From the NCBI GenBank assembly GCA_033763635.1, contig JANRKG010000093.1, positions 1 to 22,610 on the forward strand: 22,610 nucleotides of DNA, written 5' to 3'. This stretch comes from JANRKG01 sp033763635. Lineage in GTDB: Bacteria > Cyanobacteriota > Cyanobacteriia > GCF-001939115. A program made the translations under genes and the position numbers. Below the pieces are notes generated by a model, which saw only the letters and a program-made list of their open reading frames with translations, was not told the DNA's origin and searched no databases. Below, piece by piece: positions 1-7,248 of this stretch. Within the stretch, counting starts at the first letter, position 1; each line of letters begins with the position of its first letter.

Positions 1-248
1 AACAGAGAGGTGCGGATTCCGTACCAGACCAGCACTAACAGATCCCGTCCCAACCCATCCGTTCCCAAGAAATGGGCAAGACTGGGAGGCTGCAACCGGG
101 CCAGATAATCCCGATCGGTGGTCGGGTCATAGGGATGCACCAGTGGTGCTAGCACTGCCACCCCCACCAGGCCCAGGGTCAGGATCAGCCCCCATTTTCC
201 CGCCAGAGATCGCCAAAACCGTTGTACCGATCGCTTCACAACATCCAC
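1..248 (-). CDS. DppC/OppC-type ABC permease, N-terminal fragment (runs off left edge)
   Basis: About 82 codons of an open frame continue past base 1. The frame encodes a cytoplasmic basic stretch (VKRSVQRFWRSLAGK), one hydrophobic segment (LILTLGLVGVAVLAPLV), and then the LGTDGLGRDLLVLVWYGIRTSL region (split here as LGTDGLGRDL and LVLVWYGIRTSL), which is the family signature of the second permease of peptide/nickel ABC importers (BPD_transp_1 with OppC_N). It follows DppB by 86 nt on the same strand, the usual B-C order. The start is uncertain. I chose GTG at 248; the frame stays open upstream to a stop near 339-341, so a somewhat longer N-terminus from a rare start codon is possible. The periplasmic binding protein and ATPases are not in the window and could lie beyond base 1. 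The family call is firm; the substrate is unknown. Confidence 0.8.
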   Translation of the reverse strand, partial: MDVVKRSVQRFWRSLAGKWGLILTLGLVGVAVLAPLVHPYDPTTDRDYLARLQPPSLAHFLGTDGLGRDLLVLVWYGIRTSL

Positions 249-334
249 CCATTCCAAATCAATCCATTGAGACGCAAAGGCATCAAAAGTAAGGTACAGG
301 GAATGGGAATCTAGAAACGGAAAAGCCCTAACCG

Positions 335-1345
335 TTACTCATTGTGAATTCGGGGATCAATCCATCCATAAGACAAGTCCACCAAAAAATTCAAAACCAC
401 AAAAGTAACGGAAATCACCACGACCCCGTACAACACGACTGGATAATCCCGCATCAAAATCCCATCGTAAATCCAGGCTCCAATTCCGGGCCAGGAAAAA
501 ATGGTCTCTGTCAACACCGCTCCGCCTAACAGCGTTCCCAGTTGTAACCCAATCACCGTCACGATCGGCAGCAATCCATTTTTCAACCCATGCCGCAGCA
601 CCACCCACCGTTCCGGCACCCCCTTGGCCCGCGCCGTATCAATATAGGTTTGGGATAGGGACTCCAGCAAACTGCTACGAGTCATCCGGGCCACGATCGC
701 CAGGGGAATCGTTCCCAGGGTCAACGCAGGCAAAACCAGGTGAACCAACGCATCCCCTAAGAGCCGCCCATCTCTTTTAAAGAGCGCATCCAGCACATAA
801 AACCCCGTGATCGGTTGAAACGATAGACCCAGTTCCGTACTGAGGCGACCACTGGGAGGCAACCAGCGCAGTGTGACCGCAAAGAGATAAATCAAGAGCA
901 GTCCCAACCAGTACACAGGAAAAGATGCCCCCAGGAGCGATCCTGCGGTTGTTAAGCGATCGAGCCAGCGATTCTGATAGACTGCCGCTAAAATCCCTGC
1001 TGGAATTCCCAGCACCAGAGCAAACCCCATCGCCGCGATCGTCAGTTCAAATGTCGCGGGCCAACGGCTTCTTAACTCATCTGTAATGGGAATCCCACTG
1101 ATTAAACTGGTGCCAAAATCAACCCGAACCAGGCGACCGAGAAAGGTGAAATATTGCTGCCAGAGGGGTTGATTCAGGCCCATCTGTTCCCGCAGGACTG
1201 CCATTTGTTCGGGGGTGGCCCGTTCCCCCAACATCGCTACTGCCGGATCACCGGGGATCAGATGGAGAAAGGCAAAGACGACAATCGTAATTCCCAACAA
1301 AACCGCGAACAGACTGAGTAAGCGTGTCAGCAAGTAGGTTCCCAT
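335..1345 (-). CDS. DppB/GsiC-type ABC transporter permease
   Basis: This 336-residue inner-membrane permease is of the dipeptide/oligopeptide/nickel class (BPD_transp_1). It begins with the classic N-terminal segment MGTYLLTRLLSLFAVLLGIT and the FLHLIPGDPA motif (residues about 26-35). About six hydrophobic segments follow. The cytoplasmic EAA loop YIDTARAKGVPERWVVLRHG near residues 235-255 contacts the ATPase. The C-terminus YGWIDPRIHNE is typical of the family. The length is normal. The gene starts 9 nt after the stop of the upstream cysteine hydrolase, so the two are probably co-transcribed and the transported compound may be linked to that enzyme. The Shine-Dalgarno is weak (AGGA about 8 nt before ATG), which suggests translational coupling. 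No DppA lies upstream. The substrate cannot be read from sequence; a ureide or amide is only a contextual guess. Confidence 0.93.
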   Translation of the reverse strand: MGTYLLTRLLSLFAVLLGITIVVFAFLHLIPGDPAVAMLGERATPEQMAVLREQMGLNQPLWQQYFTFLGRLVRVDFGTSLISGIPITDELRSRWPATFELTIAAMGFALVLGIPAGILAAVYQNRWLDRLTTAGSLLGASFPVYWLGLLLIYLFAVTLRWLPPSGRLSTELGLSFQPITGFYVLDALFKRDGRLLGDALVHLVLPALTLGTIPLAIVARMTRSSLLESLSQTYIDTARAKGVPERWVVLRHGLKNGLLPIVTVIGLQLGTLLGGAVLTETIFSWPGIGAWIYDGILMRDYPVVLYGVVVISVTFVVLNFLVDLSYGWIDPRIHNE

Positions 1346-1354
1346 AGGGAAATC

Positions 1355-2047
1355 CTACACGGTCGCCTCTGCCGGAGCCAGTTTCTCCAGGGCCGCTAAC
1401 ACATTGGCGGCGGGAGCCGTCCAGCCCACAATGCCACTCTGGGCACGGACCATCTCAATCGTCGCCTGTTTGAACTCTGGGAAGTAACTTTCTGTCGCAT
1501 CCTCGATCAACAGACACTCATAGCCCCGATCGTTTGCTTCCCGCATGGTTGTCTGCACACAAACCTCCGTCGTCACTCCCCCAATCAACAGGTGAGTAAT
1601 TCCCTTCTCCTGCAAAATTTCCTCTAAATTTGTGCGGCAGAAGGCCCCTTTCCCCGGTTTTTCCAGCACAATCTCACCGGGCAGCGGAGCCAGTTCAGGA
1701 ATAATGCCATTCCCCGGTTCCCCCACTACCAAAATCCGCCCCATTGGGCCTTCATCCCCGATCTTGAGCGACCCTTTCCCCCGATTGAGTTTTGCGGGAG
1801 GACAGTCAGACAAATCGGGACGGTGGCACTCGATCGTATGAATGATCGGCAATCCCATCGCCCGAAATGCATCTAATAACTGTTTGACGGTCGGAACGAT
1901 CGCCTGAAGCAAACTCACATTGTTACCCAAAGCCTCCCCGAAGCCCCCCGACTCCAGAAAGTCTCGCTGCATATCGATCATAACCAGGGCGAATTTACCG
2001 GAGTCTGGGAGTTCGTAGTCATAGGGTTGAGCGGTGATGAGTGGCAT
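1355..2047 (-). CDS. Isochorismatase-family cysteine hydrolase, BiuH-like paralogue
   Basis: This 230-residue cytosolic amidohydrolase has the isochorismatase/nicotinamidase fold. The catalytic triad is visible: Asp25 in LVMIDMQRDF, Lys130 in LEKPGKGAF and Cys163 in GGVTTEVCVQTTMREANDRG, with the cis-peptide-type VTT just before it. It shares with the second hydrolase of this cluster (3876-4559) the blocks HRPDL, GEPG..IIPELAPLPGE, KPGKG and TTMR.ANDRG, which places it in the biuret/triuret-hydrolase branch rather than with true isochorismatases. It differs in the N-terminus and in the loop after HRPDL (SDCPPAKLNRGKGSLKIG), so a different linear amide substrate is likely. Triuret or an N-carbamoyl compound is possible. 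No clear Shine-Dalgarno precedes the ATG. It is followed closely by dppB. Catalytic class is confident; substrate is not. Confidence 0.88.
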   Translation of the reverse strand: MPLITAQPYDYELPDSGKFALVMIDMQRDFLESGGFGEALGNNVSLLQAIVPTVKQLLDAFRAMGLPIIHTIECHRPDLSDCPPAKLNRGKGSLKIGDEGPMGRILVVGEPGNGIIPELAPLPGEIVLEKPGKGAFCRTNLEEILQEKGITHLLIGGVTTEVCVQTTMREANDRGYECLLIEDATESYFPEFKQATIEMVRAQSGIVGWTAPAANVLAALEKLAPAEATV

Positions 2048-2056
2048 AGTAATCGT

Positions 2057-2077
2057 GGGTAATGGGTAACGGGTAAT
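2057..2077 (+). repeat. STRR-type tandem heptamers
   Basis: Three tandem 7-nt units of the form GGGTAAT / GGGTAAC / GGGTAAT lie just upstream of the second cysteine hydrolase start. The 7-nt period continues into the adjacent 21-nt repeats. Short tandemly repeated heptamers (STRR) are a known cyanobacterial intergenic repeat class. Confidence 0.7.
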
Positions 2078-2116
2078 GGGGAAACAGAAGTAAGGAATGG
2101 GGAAACAGAAGTAAGG
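2075..2116 (+). repeat. Perfect tandem duplication of a 21-nt unit
   Basis: Two identical adjacent copies of a 21-nt sequence occupy 2075-2095 and 2096-2116. Each begins AATGGGGAAACAG and ends AAGTAAGG. Since 21 is three times 7, the register of the overlapping heptamers is kept. This suggests growth by slipped-strand duplication. Confidence 0.85.
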
Positions 2117-2148
2117 TTAACAGAGTGGTAGATGATGCTCTGTTAACC
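2115..2148. other. Intergenic stem-loop, 11-bp perfect stem
   Basis: GGTTAACAGAG at 2115-2125 and its exact reverse complement CTCTGTTAACC at 2138-2148 enclose a 12-nt loop. It sits between the ABC ATPase stop (2199) and the start of the second cysteine hydrolase (2047). No T-run follows on the transcribed strand, so a classical terminator is doubtful. A processing, stability or partial-attenuation element between the two halves of the cluster is possible. Confidence 0.6.
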
Positions 2149-2198
2149 CATCCCCAATTAACCTTTACCCATCCCCCTTTAGCCTTTACTTATGACCT

Positions 2199-3761
2199 TT
2201 AATGTCCTGCCATACTTTGACCAATCTTGGTAAAGTCGGCAGTTTCGATCGGACTTTCGTAAGCAAACTGACCACCGCTCATGACAAGAACGCGATCGGA
2301 GAGTTTGAGGATTTCGTCCAGGTCTTCGCTGACCAGGAGGACAGCCACCCCACGATTCCGGGCATTGACAATCTGGGTATGGATGTAGTCCACAGCCGCG
2401 AAGTCCAGACCAAAACAGGGATTGGCGGTGATCAGAAGTTTGATACTTTCTGAGGAAAGTTCCCGCGCCAGTACCGCCCGTTGAACGTTCCCGCCTGAGA
2501 GGTTACCGATCGGCGTGTCAGGGGAAGGGGTTTTGACAGAAAAGGTTTTGATCAGGGATTGGGCGGCGTTGCGGATGGCGCTAAAGATCAGCATTAGCCC
2601 CTTTGCTTGCGGGGGACGATCGAACGTCCGGAGAGCGAGGTTTTCGGCGACGCTCATCTGGGCCACACAGGCATTGCGGAGGGGTTCTTCTGGGAGACAG
2701 AAGATTTGGTGGCGATACATGTCAGAGCGGGTGGCATGGTAGGGTTCTTTGTTGACAAGAATGTGCCCACCTGTGGCTTCCCGCTGCCCTGCCAGCACTT
2801 CCACCAGTTCCCGCTGTCCATTCCCGGATACCCCAGCAATACCAACAATTTCTCCCGCATGAACCGTCAGATTGAGATCGGTGACAGCGGGTAAACCATT
2901 ATCTTTGTTGGCATGAATTCCCTGAACCTCCAGAACGGGAGTCGTAGAGGGAGGAGTCGGTTTATTCACAGGGGTTTGTTCCCGCTGTTCGCCCATCATC
3001 ATTTGGGCCATTTCGCCCACCGTCAAATCTTTGACCATTCCCCGTCCAGCGAACTTACCTTTCCGCAGCACGGTAATCTCATCTGCAAAGGCCGTCACCT
3101 CTCGGAACTTGTGGGAAATCATCAACACGCTCAGGCGTTTCGCGGTGACTTCCTCCCGTAAGAGACCCAGAATTTCATCTGCCTCACCGGGGGTGAGCAC
3201 AGAGGTCGGTTCATCCAGGATCAAGATGCGGTTTTTCAGGTAAAGCTGCTTCAGGATCTCTAGTTTTTGCTTCTGCCCCGCTGCGAGTTGGGCGATCGGC
3301 ATATCGATTTCAAGTTGGAAGGGGGAGGACTTCATAAACTCCTCCAGTTCTTGCGATTCCTGCTTCCAGTTGATCAGGGTCTTATTGTCAAAGCGGGAGA
3401 GTACCAGGTTCTCTGCAACTGTCATCGCCGGAACGGAGGTGAAATGCTGATACACCATCCCAATCCCATATTTATGAGCGTCACGAGGGCTTTTAATCTC
3501 CCGTTCTTTATGACCGATCATGATTTGACCGGAGTCGGGACTATAGAAGCCCATGATGCACTTCACGAGGGTACTTTTTCCGGCCCCATTTTCTCCTAAC
3601 AGAGCATGGAAACTACCGGGTCTTAGCTTCAGAGAAACCGTGTCCAGGGCGATCAGGCTCCCAAACCGCTTGGTCATATTGATCGCTTCCAATTCAGGTG
3701 GCTCGGAAGGATGAGCATCTTGCAGGGTCGTCGGGGTGGAAGAGTCAGCGGCCTGTGCCAT
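2199..3761 (-). CDS. BMP-type ABC importer ATPase, two nucleotide-binding domains
   Basis: This 520-residue fused ABC ATPase is of the sugar/nucleoside (RbsA/NupA) type and energises the two permeases encoded upstream. In domain 1, Walker A is GENGAGKST (residues 56-64), the Q-loop is MVYQHF (102-107), the signature is LAAGQ (159-163, a variant of LSGGQ), and Walker B is ILILDEPTS (179-187). A Pro/Thr-rich linker (VNKPTPPSTTP) lies near 263-275. In domain 2, the P-loop is the degenerate GVSGNGQ, which lacks the Lys, the signature is LSGGN, and Walker B is the degenerate LLITANPCFGLDF, which lacks the catalytic Glu. Such a silent second site is usual in this family. The start is supported by AGGAG about 7 nt before ATG; a 25-residue N-terminal extension precedes the first strand. 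It sits 114 nt after the biuret hydrolase gene and lacks its own substrate clue. Confidence 0.93.
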   Translation of the reverse strand: MAQAADSSTPTTLQDAHPSEPPELEAINMTKRFGSLIALDTVSLKLRPGSFHALLGENGAGKSTLVKCIMGFYSPDSGQIMIGHKEREIKSPRDAHKYGIGMVYQHFTSVPAMTVAENLVLSRFDNKTLINWKQESQELEEFMKSSPFQLEIDMPIAQLAAGQKQKLEILKQLYLKNRILILDEPTSVLTPGEADEILGLLREEVTAKRLSVLMISHKFREVTAFADEITVLRKGKFAGRGMVKDLTVGEMAQMMMGEQREQTPVNKPTPPSTTPVLEVQGIHANKDNGLPAVTDLNLTVHAGEIVGIAGVSGNGQRELVEVLAGQREATGGHILVNKEPYHATRSDMYRHQIFCLPEEPLRNACVAQMSVAENLALRTFDRPPQAKGLMLIFSAIRNAAQSLIKTFSVKTPSPDTPIGNLSGGNVQRAVLARELSSESIKLLITANPCFGLDFAAVDYIHTQIVNARNRGVAVLLVSEDLDEILKLSDRVLVMSGGQFAYESPIETADFTKIGQSMAGH

Positions 3762-3846
3762 TGGGATCTCCTGGGATGGTGGGGGAATAGAGGAGACACG
3801 ATTCTTCGTGTCTGTAGAAAATCATTGAAACGATGAAAGAAAAATT

Positions 3847-3864
3847 TTGTATCTTAAGATGCAA
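3847..3864. other. Near-perfect 18-nt palindrome between biuH-like gene and ABC ATPase
   Basis: TTGTATCTTAAGATGCAA is centred on CTTAAG and has one G-T wobble. It lies in the 114-nt spacer downstream of the BiuH stop. It could form a small hairpin in mRNA or bind a dimeric regulator. Function is unknown. Confidence 0.35.
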
Positions 3865-3875
3865 TTTTCCTGATT

Positions 3876-4559
3876 TTAGGATTGGATTGCTTGAATCAAG
3901 GCCATCGAGTCAGCAACAGCCCCAAAGACACCCCCCTGCATCTTAATCATTTGTAAAGCTGCCAGGTGGTTATTGTAATCCGTTGCCCCGGTGCAATCGG
4001 ATAGCAAGAGACATTCAAAGCCACGATCGTTTGCATCTCGCATCGTGGTGTGAACGCAAACATCGGTGGTAATTCCCGTCAGAATGAGGTTTTCAATTCC
4101 ATTACGCCGCAGGATTAGATCCAGATCCGTTGCATAGAATGACCCTTTCCCCGGTTTGTCAATCACCACCTCCCCCGGAAGGGGAGCCAGTTCGGGAATG
4201 ATTTCCCATCCCGGTTCACCCCGTACCAGAATTTTACCGCAGGGTCCGGGATCGCCAATTCCGGCTCCAATTCGCTGCGATCGCCAACGCTTATTTGCTG
4301 GCAAATCCGCCAGGTCGGGACGATGCCCTTCGCGGGTGTGCAGGATGAAATAACCCTCAGAGCGACAAATCGACAGAAGTTTATGGATCGGTTCGATCGG
4401 CGCACGGGTGAGGGAAAGGTCATAGCCCATCTTATCCACATACCCCCCTGCACCACAGAAATCGATCTGCATATCAATAATGATTAGTGCCGTATTCTCT
4501 GGGTGCAAATTCCCGTTGTAGGGATAGGGATAGGGATCAGCCTCAACAAAACGACCCAT
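3876..4559 (-). CDS. biuH: Biuret amidohydrolase (isochorismatase family)
   Basis: This 227-residue cytosolic cysteine hydrolase is predicted to convert biuret to allophanate and ammonia. From memory, the sequence is strikingly close to the characterised Rhizobium leguminosarum BiuH through DPYP.PYNG, ALIIIDMQ.DFCG, GGYVD.MGYDLSL, TREGHRPDLADLPANKRWRS and DPGPCG. The triad falls at Asp29, Lys135 and Cys168, a constant offset of 7 from the reported Asp36/Lys142/Cys175. The start ATG at 4559 is chosen over an upstream ATG at 4610 because GGAGG lies 6 nt before it and the homologous N-terminus begins here. The Shine-Dalgarno is formed by the last two Gly codons of the preceding gene, whose TAA ends 2 nt before this ATG, so translation is probably coupled. 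The cluster context (ABC importer, allophanate-hydrolase domain) supports the assignment. A closely related ureide substrate remains possible. Confidence 0.88.
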   Translation of the reverse strand: MGRFVEADPYPYPYNGNLHPENTALIIIDMQIDFCGAGGYVDKMGYDLSLTRAPIEPIHKLLSICRSEGYFILHTREGHRPDLADLPANKRWRSQRIGAGIGDPGPCGKILVRGEPGWEIIPELAPLPGEVVIDKPGKGSFYATDLDLILRRNGIENLILTGITTDVCVHTTMRDANDRGFECLLLSDCTGATDYNNHLAALQMIKMQGGVFGAVADSMALIQAIQS

Positions 4560-4561
4560 AA

Positions 4562-4957
4562 TTATCCTCCGACCTTGATGGCTTCTATGTAACTCCGCCA
4601 ACCGCCCCACTTTGTAATTTCAGGTTGGTTCTCACAGATAAAAGGTTCACCTAAGACACCAAACACAGATGAACCATCCTGAAGCGTCACCCTGCCGATC
4701 GCCAGACCGGGGGGTTCCCTCAGGAGCAACTGCACCAACCCGGAAGTTGGCACCTGCCAGACTTCAACTGCAATCTGTGTCCCCCCTTCCCGGACCCGGA
4801 TCATTGCTGGGTAGTTATCCCCGATCGACCAGAGACGGTAGGCAGGTTCAGTAAAGTCCTCCCGCAGGAAGGCAGCCCCAATCATCTGTAAATTCTGGTT
4901 CAGGGCCAATCCCCGCATCAACGTTCCGTTCACCGCCAGATCAATCGTTTCCGGCAC
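4562..4957 (-). CDS. Stand-alone allophanate hydrolase C-terminal (AH_C-like) domain protein
   Basis: This 131-residue protein matches the C-terminal domain of allophanate hydrolase (AtzF/DUR1,2 type, gamma-glutamylcyclotransferase-like fold). Recognisable blocks are VNGTLMRGLALN near residues 9-20, AYRLWSIGDNYPAMIRV near 38-54, VEVWQVP near 63-69, PPGLAIGRV.L.DGS near 78-93, and EITKWGGWRSY at 113-123. In the full-length enzyme this domain decarboxylates N-carboxycarbamate, the product of the amidase half. Here the amidase half is absent, with no in-frame or frameshifted amidase sequence next to it. Start GTG at 4957 is preceded by GGAGG about 8 nt upstream and lies 13 nt after the permease 2 stop. 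The 3' end supplies the Shine-Dalgarno of biuH. Its likely role is finishing or assisting biuret-derived allophanate breakdown; this is inferred, and a cyclotransferase-like activity is the alternative. Confidence 0.8.
   Translation of the reverse strand: MPETIDLAVNGTLMRGLALNQNLQMIGAAFLREDFTEPAYRLWSIGDNYPAMIRVREGGTQIAVEVWQVPTSGLVQLLLREPPGLAIGRVTLQDGSSVFGVLGEPFICENQPEITKWGGWRSYIEAIKVGG
4566..4570 (-). promoter_or_regulatory. Shine-Dalgarno of biuH embedded in upstream gene's last codons
   Basis: GGAGG in the final Gly-Gly codons of the AH_C gene, followed by TAA, TT and ATG, decides the BiuH start and implies translational coupling. Confidence 0.8.
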
Positions 4958-4970
4958 CCTGTCATCCTCC

Positions 4971-5918
4971 TCAATTCCCGGTGCCCAAGGCTCCCGGTGC
5001 CCCGGTGAGGGTCTTCTTTGGTGAGCAAGTCACGATCATAATCACCAGAGTCAGAATAAAGGGTGATGCATTGAACAGGTAGTAGAACGCATTGATGTTG
5101 ACGGCTTGCAGTGCGGGACCGATCGCCTGGGCACCCCCAAACAGGAGGGAAGCCCACAGACATTGAATCGGATTCCAGCGGGCGAAGATGACCAGTGCCA
5201 CCGCCATCAAACCCTGCCCGCTTGAGATATTCTCCGCCCAAACCCCCGGAGACACCAGGGAGAGATAAGCACCCCCAATGCCCGACAGAAAACTGCCAAA
5301 CACAATGCAAAGCATCCGCACTTTGGTGATTGAAACTCCCATTGCCCGTGCAGCTTCGGGGCTGTCGCCCACCGCCCGCACAAACAAGCCCCAACGGGTC
5401 GATCGGAAGAACCAGTACATCACAGGAGCCAGAATCACCCCAATCACAAACAGGGGGCTGATCTGGAAGGCTGATTGAACTGATTTAATAGGAATCCAAT
5501 CTGCCAGGGGAATCAAGGGGAGCTTGGGTGCTTCGGGTTTAATAAAGGGTTTCCCAAAGTAGAAAGCGACCCCACTTCCAAAGATAATCATGGCAATTCC
5601 AACCGCCACATCATTTACACGCGGCTGTTGAGATAACCAGGCATGAATAAACCCCAGAAGCATTCCTGCCAGCCCTGCCACCAGCACCCCTACCCAGGGG
5701 GAGAGCACTGGACCCAGGGTTTTAGAAGTCAGGAAGGAAACGCCGTAGGCTGTCATTGCGCCCGTTAGTAGAGTTCCCTCCAATCCGAGGTTAATTTTTC
5801 CACTCTTCTCTGTCAGACATTCCCCCAGGCTGACAAACAGAAACGGAGCGCTACTCCGTAAGGCACCTGCGACGATCGCCAGGGGAACACCAAATAAACC
5901 AATGGATTCTGTAGCCAC
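4971..5918 (-). CDS. BMP-type ABC transporter permease 2 (BPD_transp_2)
   Basis: This 315-residue polytopic inner-membrane permease is of the nucleoside/BMP transporter class (NupC/YufQ-like). The family block LTEKSGKINLGLEGTLLTGA is clear near residues 35-54. VNDVAVGIAMIIFGSGVAF and the cytoplasmic coupling region VRAVGDSPEAARAMGVSITKVRM are also clear, with multiple hydrophobic helices. The frame opens with TTG at 5921 and GTG at 5918. I prefer GTG because GGAGG lies 5 nt before it and only 2 nt before the TTG. It follows permease 1 by about 110 nt and precedes the AH_C gene by 13 nt, the latter start using a GGAGG that begins at this gene's stop codon. It works as a heterodimer with the product of 6028-7128. 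The substrate is inferred from context only. Confidence 0.92.
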   Translation of the reverse strand: MATESIGLFGVPLAIVAGALRSSAPFLFVSLGECLTEKSGKINLGLEGTLLTGAMTAYGVSFLTSKTLGPVLSPWVGVLVAGLAGMLLGFIHAWLSQQPRVNDVAVGIAMIIFGSGVAFYFGKPFIKPEAPKLPLIPLADWIPIKSVQSAFQISPLFVIGVILAPVMYWFFRSTRWGLFVRAVGDSPEAARAMGVSITKVRMLCIVFGSFLSGIGGAYLSLVSPGVWAENISSGQGLMAVALVIFARWNPIQCLWASLLFGGAQAIGPALQAVNINAFYYLFNASPFILTLVIMIVTCSPKKTLTGAPGALGTGN

Positions 5919-6027
5919 CAATGCCTCCGAAAAAGTCGTGTGGGAAAGGTTGAACTGAGTTCAAAGGGTGATCGTTCTACCAGCAAACCTCAAGATTGAA
6001 GGTTTAAGTGTCATCACTTGTCCTGAA

Positions 6028-7128
6028 TTAAACGGTTGCCGCAGGGGTGGTGGTTGGCGGAACGGCAGGCGGTTCGACAGGGCGTTCTTTAAAGATTGCC
6101 AATCGCCCATAAAGGGACTCGCTATACAGAATGATGATGAAAACAATTCCCTGGAAGACCAGCACCGTGGCATCCGGCAAATTGTGGGCACGTTGCAGAA
6201 TGCCACCACTGGCCCGAATTCCCCCTAGCAAGATCGCCACCAGACTTACTGCTAGCGGATTGTGACGTGCGATAAAGGCAACCAGAATACTGCTGTAGCC
6301 GTAGCCAACCGCAAGAGACTCATTAGCTCGACCGTGAATTGCCGCAACTTCAACCATCCCCGCCAGCCCTGCACAGGAGCCAGCCAGGAAGCAAATTGCC
6401 ATCGTCAGTTTACCGACGGGCAATCCGGCAATCCGAGCGGCGCGGATATTTCCACCAGAGGTCCGGGCTGCAAACCCAAAGGTCGTGCGCTGGATCAGAA
6501 CGTAGGTAATCGCACAAGCAATCAACCCATACACCAGACCCCAATGGACCCGTGTTCCTGGAATTGAACCCAACATATCCGCTGCTTGCAGGGGAAAACT
6601 CGAAGGCTTGTTGAGGGAAGTGGGATCGCGGAAGGGAGGCCCATCTACCAATTGATTGAGAAAAGCGATCGCAATGTAATTCATCAGCAAACTGCTGATC
6701 GTTTCATTGACCGCCCGATAGTGCCTGAGCGCTCCGACGGCCATGATCCAGAGACCCCCTGCTGCCAGACCGCCCAGGGCCATCGCAATCTGAACAGGGA
6801 TAGAGGGTGCACCTGCAAACAAGAGACCCATGATGACAGCGGCAACTCCGCCAACGACGATCGCCCCCTCATTTCCAATAATCATGAGACCCAGGCGGGC
6901 GGGAAGGGCGGTACACAAAGCTGCCAGCATCAAAGGTGAGGCTTGCAATAAGGAACCCTGGAAAGTTCGCCAACTTCCAAAAGCAGCTTTGTGAATTGAA
7001 GCATAGACCCCAAAGGGATTCGCCCCCTGGGTCGCGCAGAAGATACCAAAAACCATCAGGGACAACAATACAGCACCCACGGGGATGCAGATGGATTCTA
7101 GGAGGGGAAGCCAGTTACGTCGAGACAT
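6028..7128 (-). CDS. BMP-type ABC transporter permease 1 (BPD_transp_2)
   Basis: This 366-residue polytopic membrane protein is NupB/YufP-like. After MSRRNWLPLLESICIPVG the first membrane helix begins. The diagnostic AVNETISSLLMNYIAI lies near the middle, and TSGGNIRAARIAGLPVGKLTM is the cytoplasmic coupling segment, followed by GYGYSSILVAFIARHNPLAV. The start at 7128 is preferred because AGGAG lies 7 nt upstream. An upstream ATG at 7200 would add a Ser/Pro/Leu-rich 24-residue stretch (SLSPYLPLFLSPIPS) encoded by the intergenic pyrimidine tract, which looks like non-coding sequence. The gene lies between the substrate-binding protein and permease 2 on one strand, consistent with a single importer operon. 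Confidence 0.92.
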   Translation of the reverse strand: MSRRNWLPLLESICIPVGAVLLSLMVFGIFCATQGANPFGVYASIHKAAFGSWRTFQGSLLQASPLMLAALCTALPARLGLMIIGNEGAIVVGGVAAVIMGLLFAGAPSIPVQIAMALGGLAAGGLWIMAVGALRHYRAVNETISSLLMNYIAIAFLNQLVDGPPFRDPTSLNKPSSFPLQAADMLGSIPGTRVHWGLVYGLIACAITYVLIQRTTFGFAARTSGGNIRAARIAGLPVGKLTMAICFLAGSCAGLAGMVEVAAIHGRANESLAVGYGYSSILVAFIARHNPLAVSLVAILLGGIRASGGILQRAHNLPDATVLVFQGIVFIIILYSESLYGRLAIFKERPVEPPAVPPTTTPAATV

Positions 7129-7141
7129 GAAGATCTCCTGT

Positions 7142-7197
7142 GAGGGGATGGGGGAGAGGAAGAGGGGAAGATAAGGAGATAAGGAGAGAGGAGAAGA
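7142..7197 (+). repeat. Polypurine/polypyrimidine tract
   Basis: A 56-nt stretch has only three pyrimidines on the plus strand and includes two tandem ATAAGGAG units at 7171-7186. It lies in the leader of permease 1, so the mRNA is pyrimidine-rich here. TGAGGGGATG at 7141-7150 is repeated inverted at 7232-7241. Confidence 0.6.
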
Positions 7198-7248
7198 CAA
7201 CTTTAGAAATCGCCTCGTCCCCTCATTGCCTCATCCCCTCATGAATTC

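Noticed and set aside
4560..4610. 17-residue N-terminal extension of BiuH
   Set aside because: It would overlap the AH_C gene's 3' end, and the internal ATG has the GGAGG site and matches the remembered family N-terminus.
4930..5394. 154-codon minus-strand ORF overlapping permease 2
   Set aside because: It is an alternate frame of a clear membrane permease and of the AH_C start; the product is Cys/Gly/Arg-rich with no family match.
7129..7200. 24-residue N-terminal extension of permease 1
   Set aside because: Encoded by a low-complexity pyrimidine tract, and a better ribosome site precedes the ATG at 7128.
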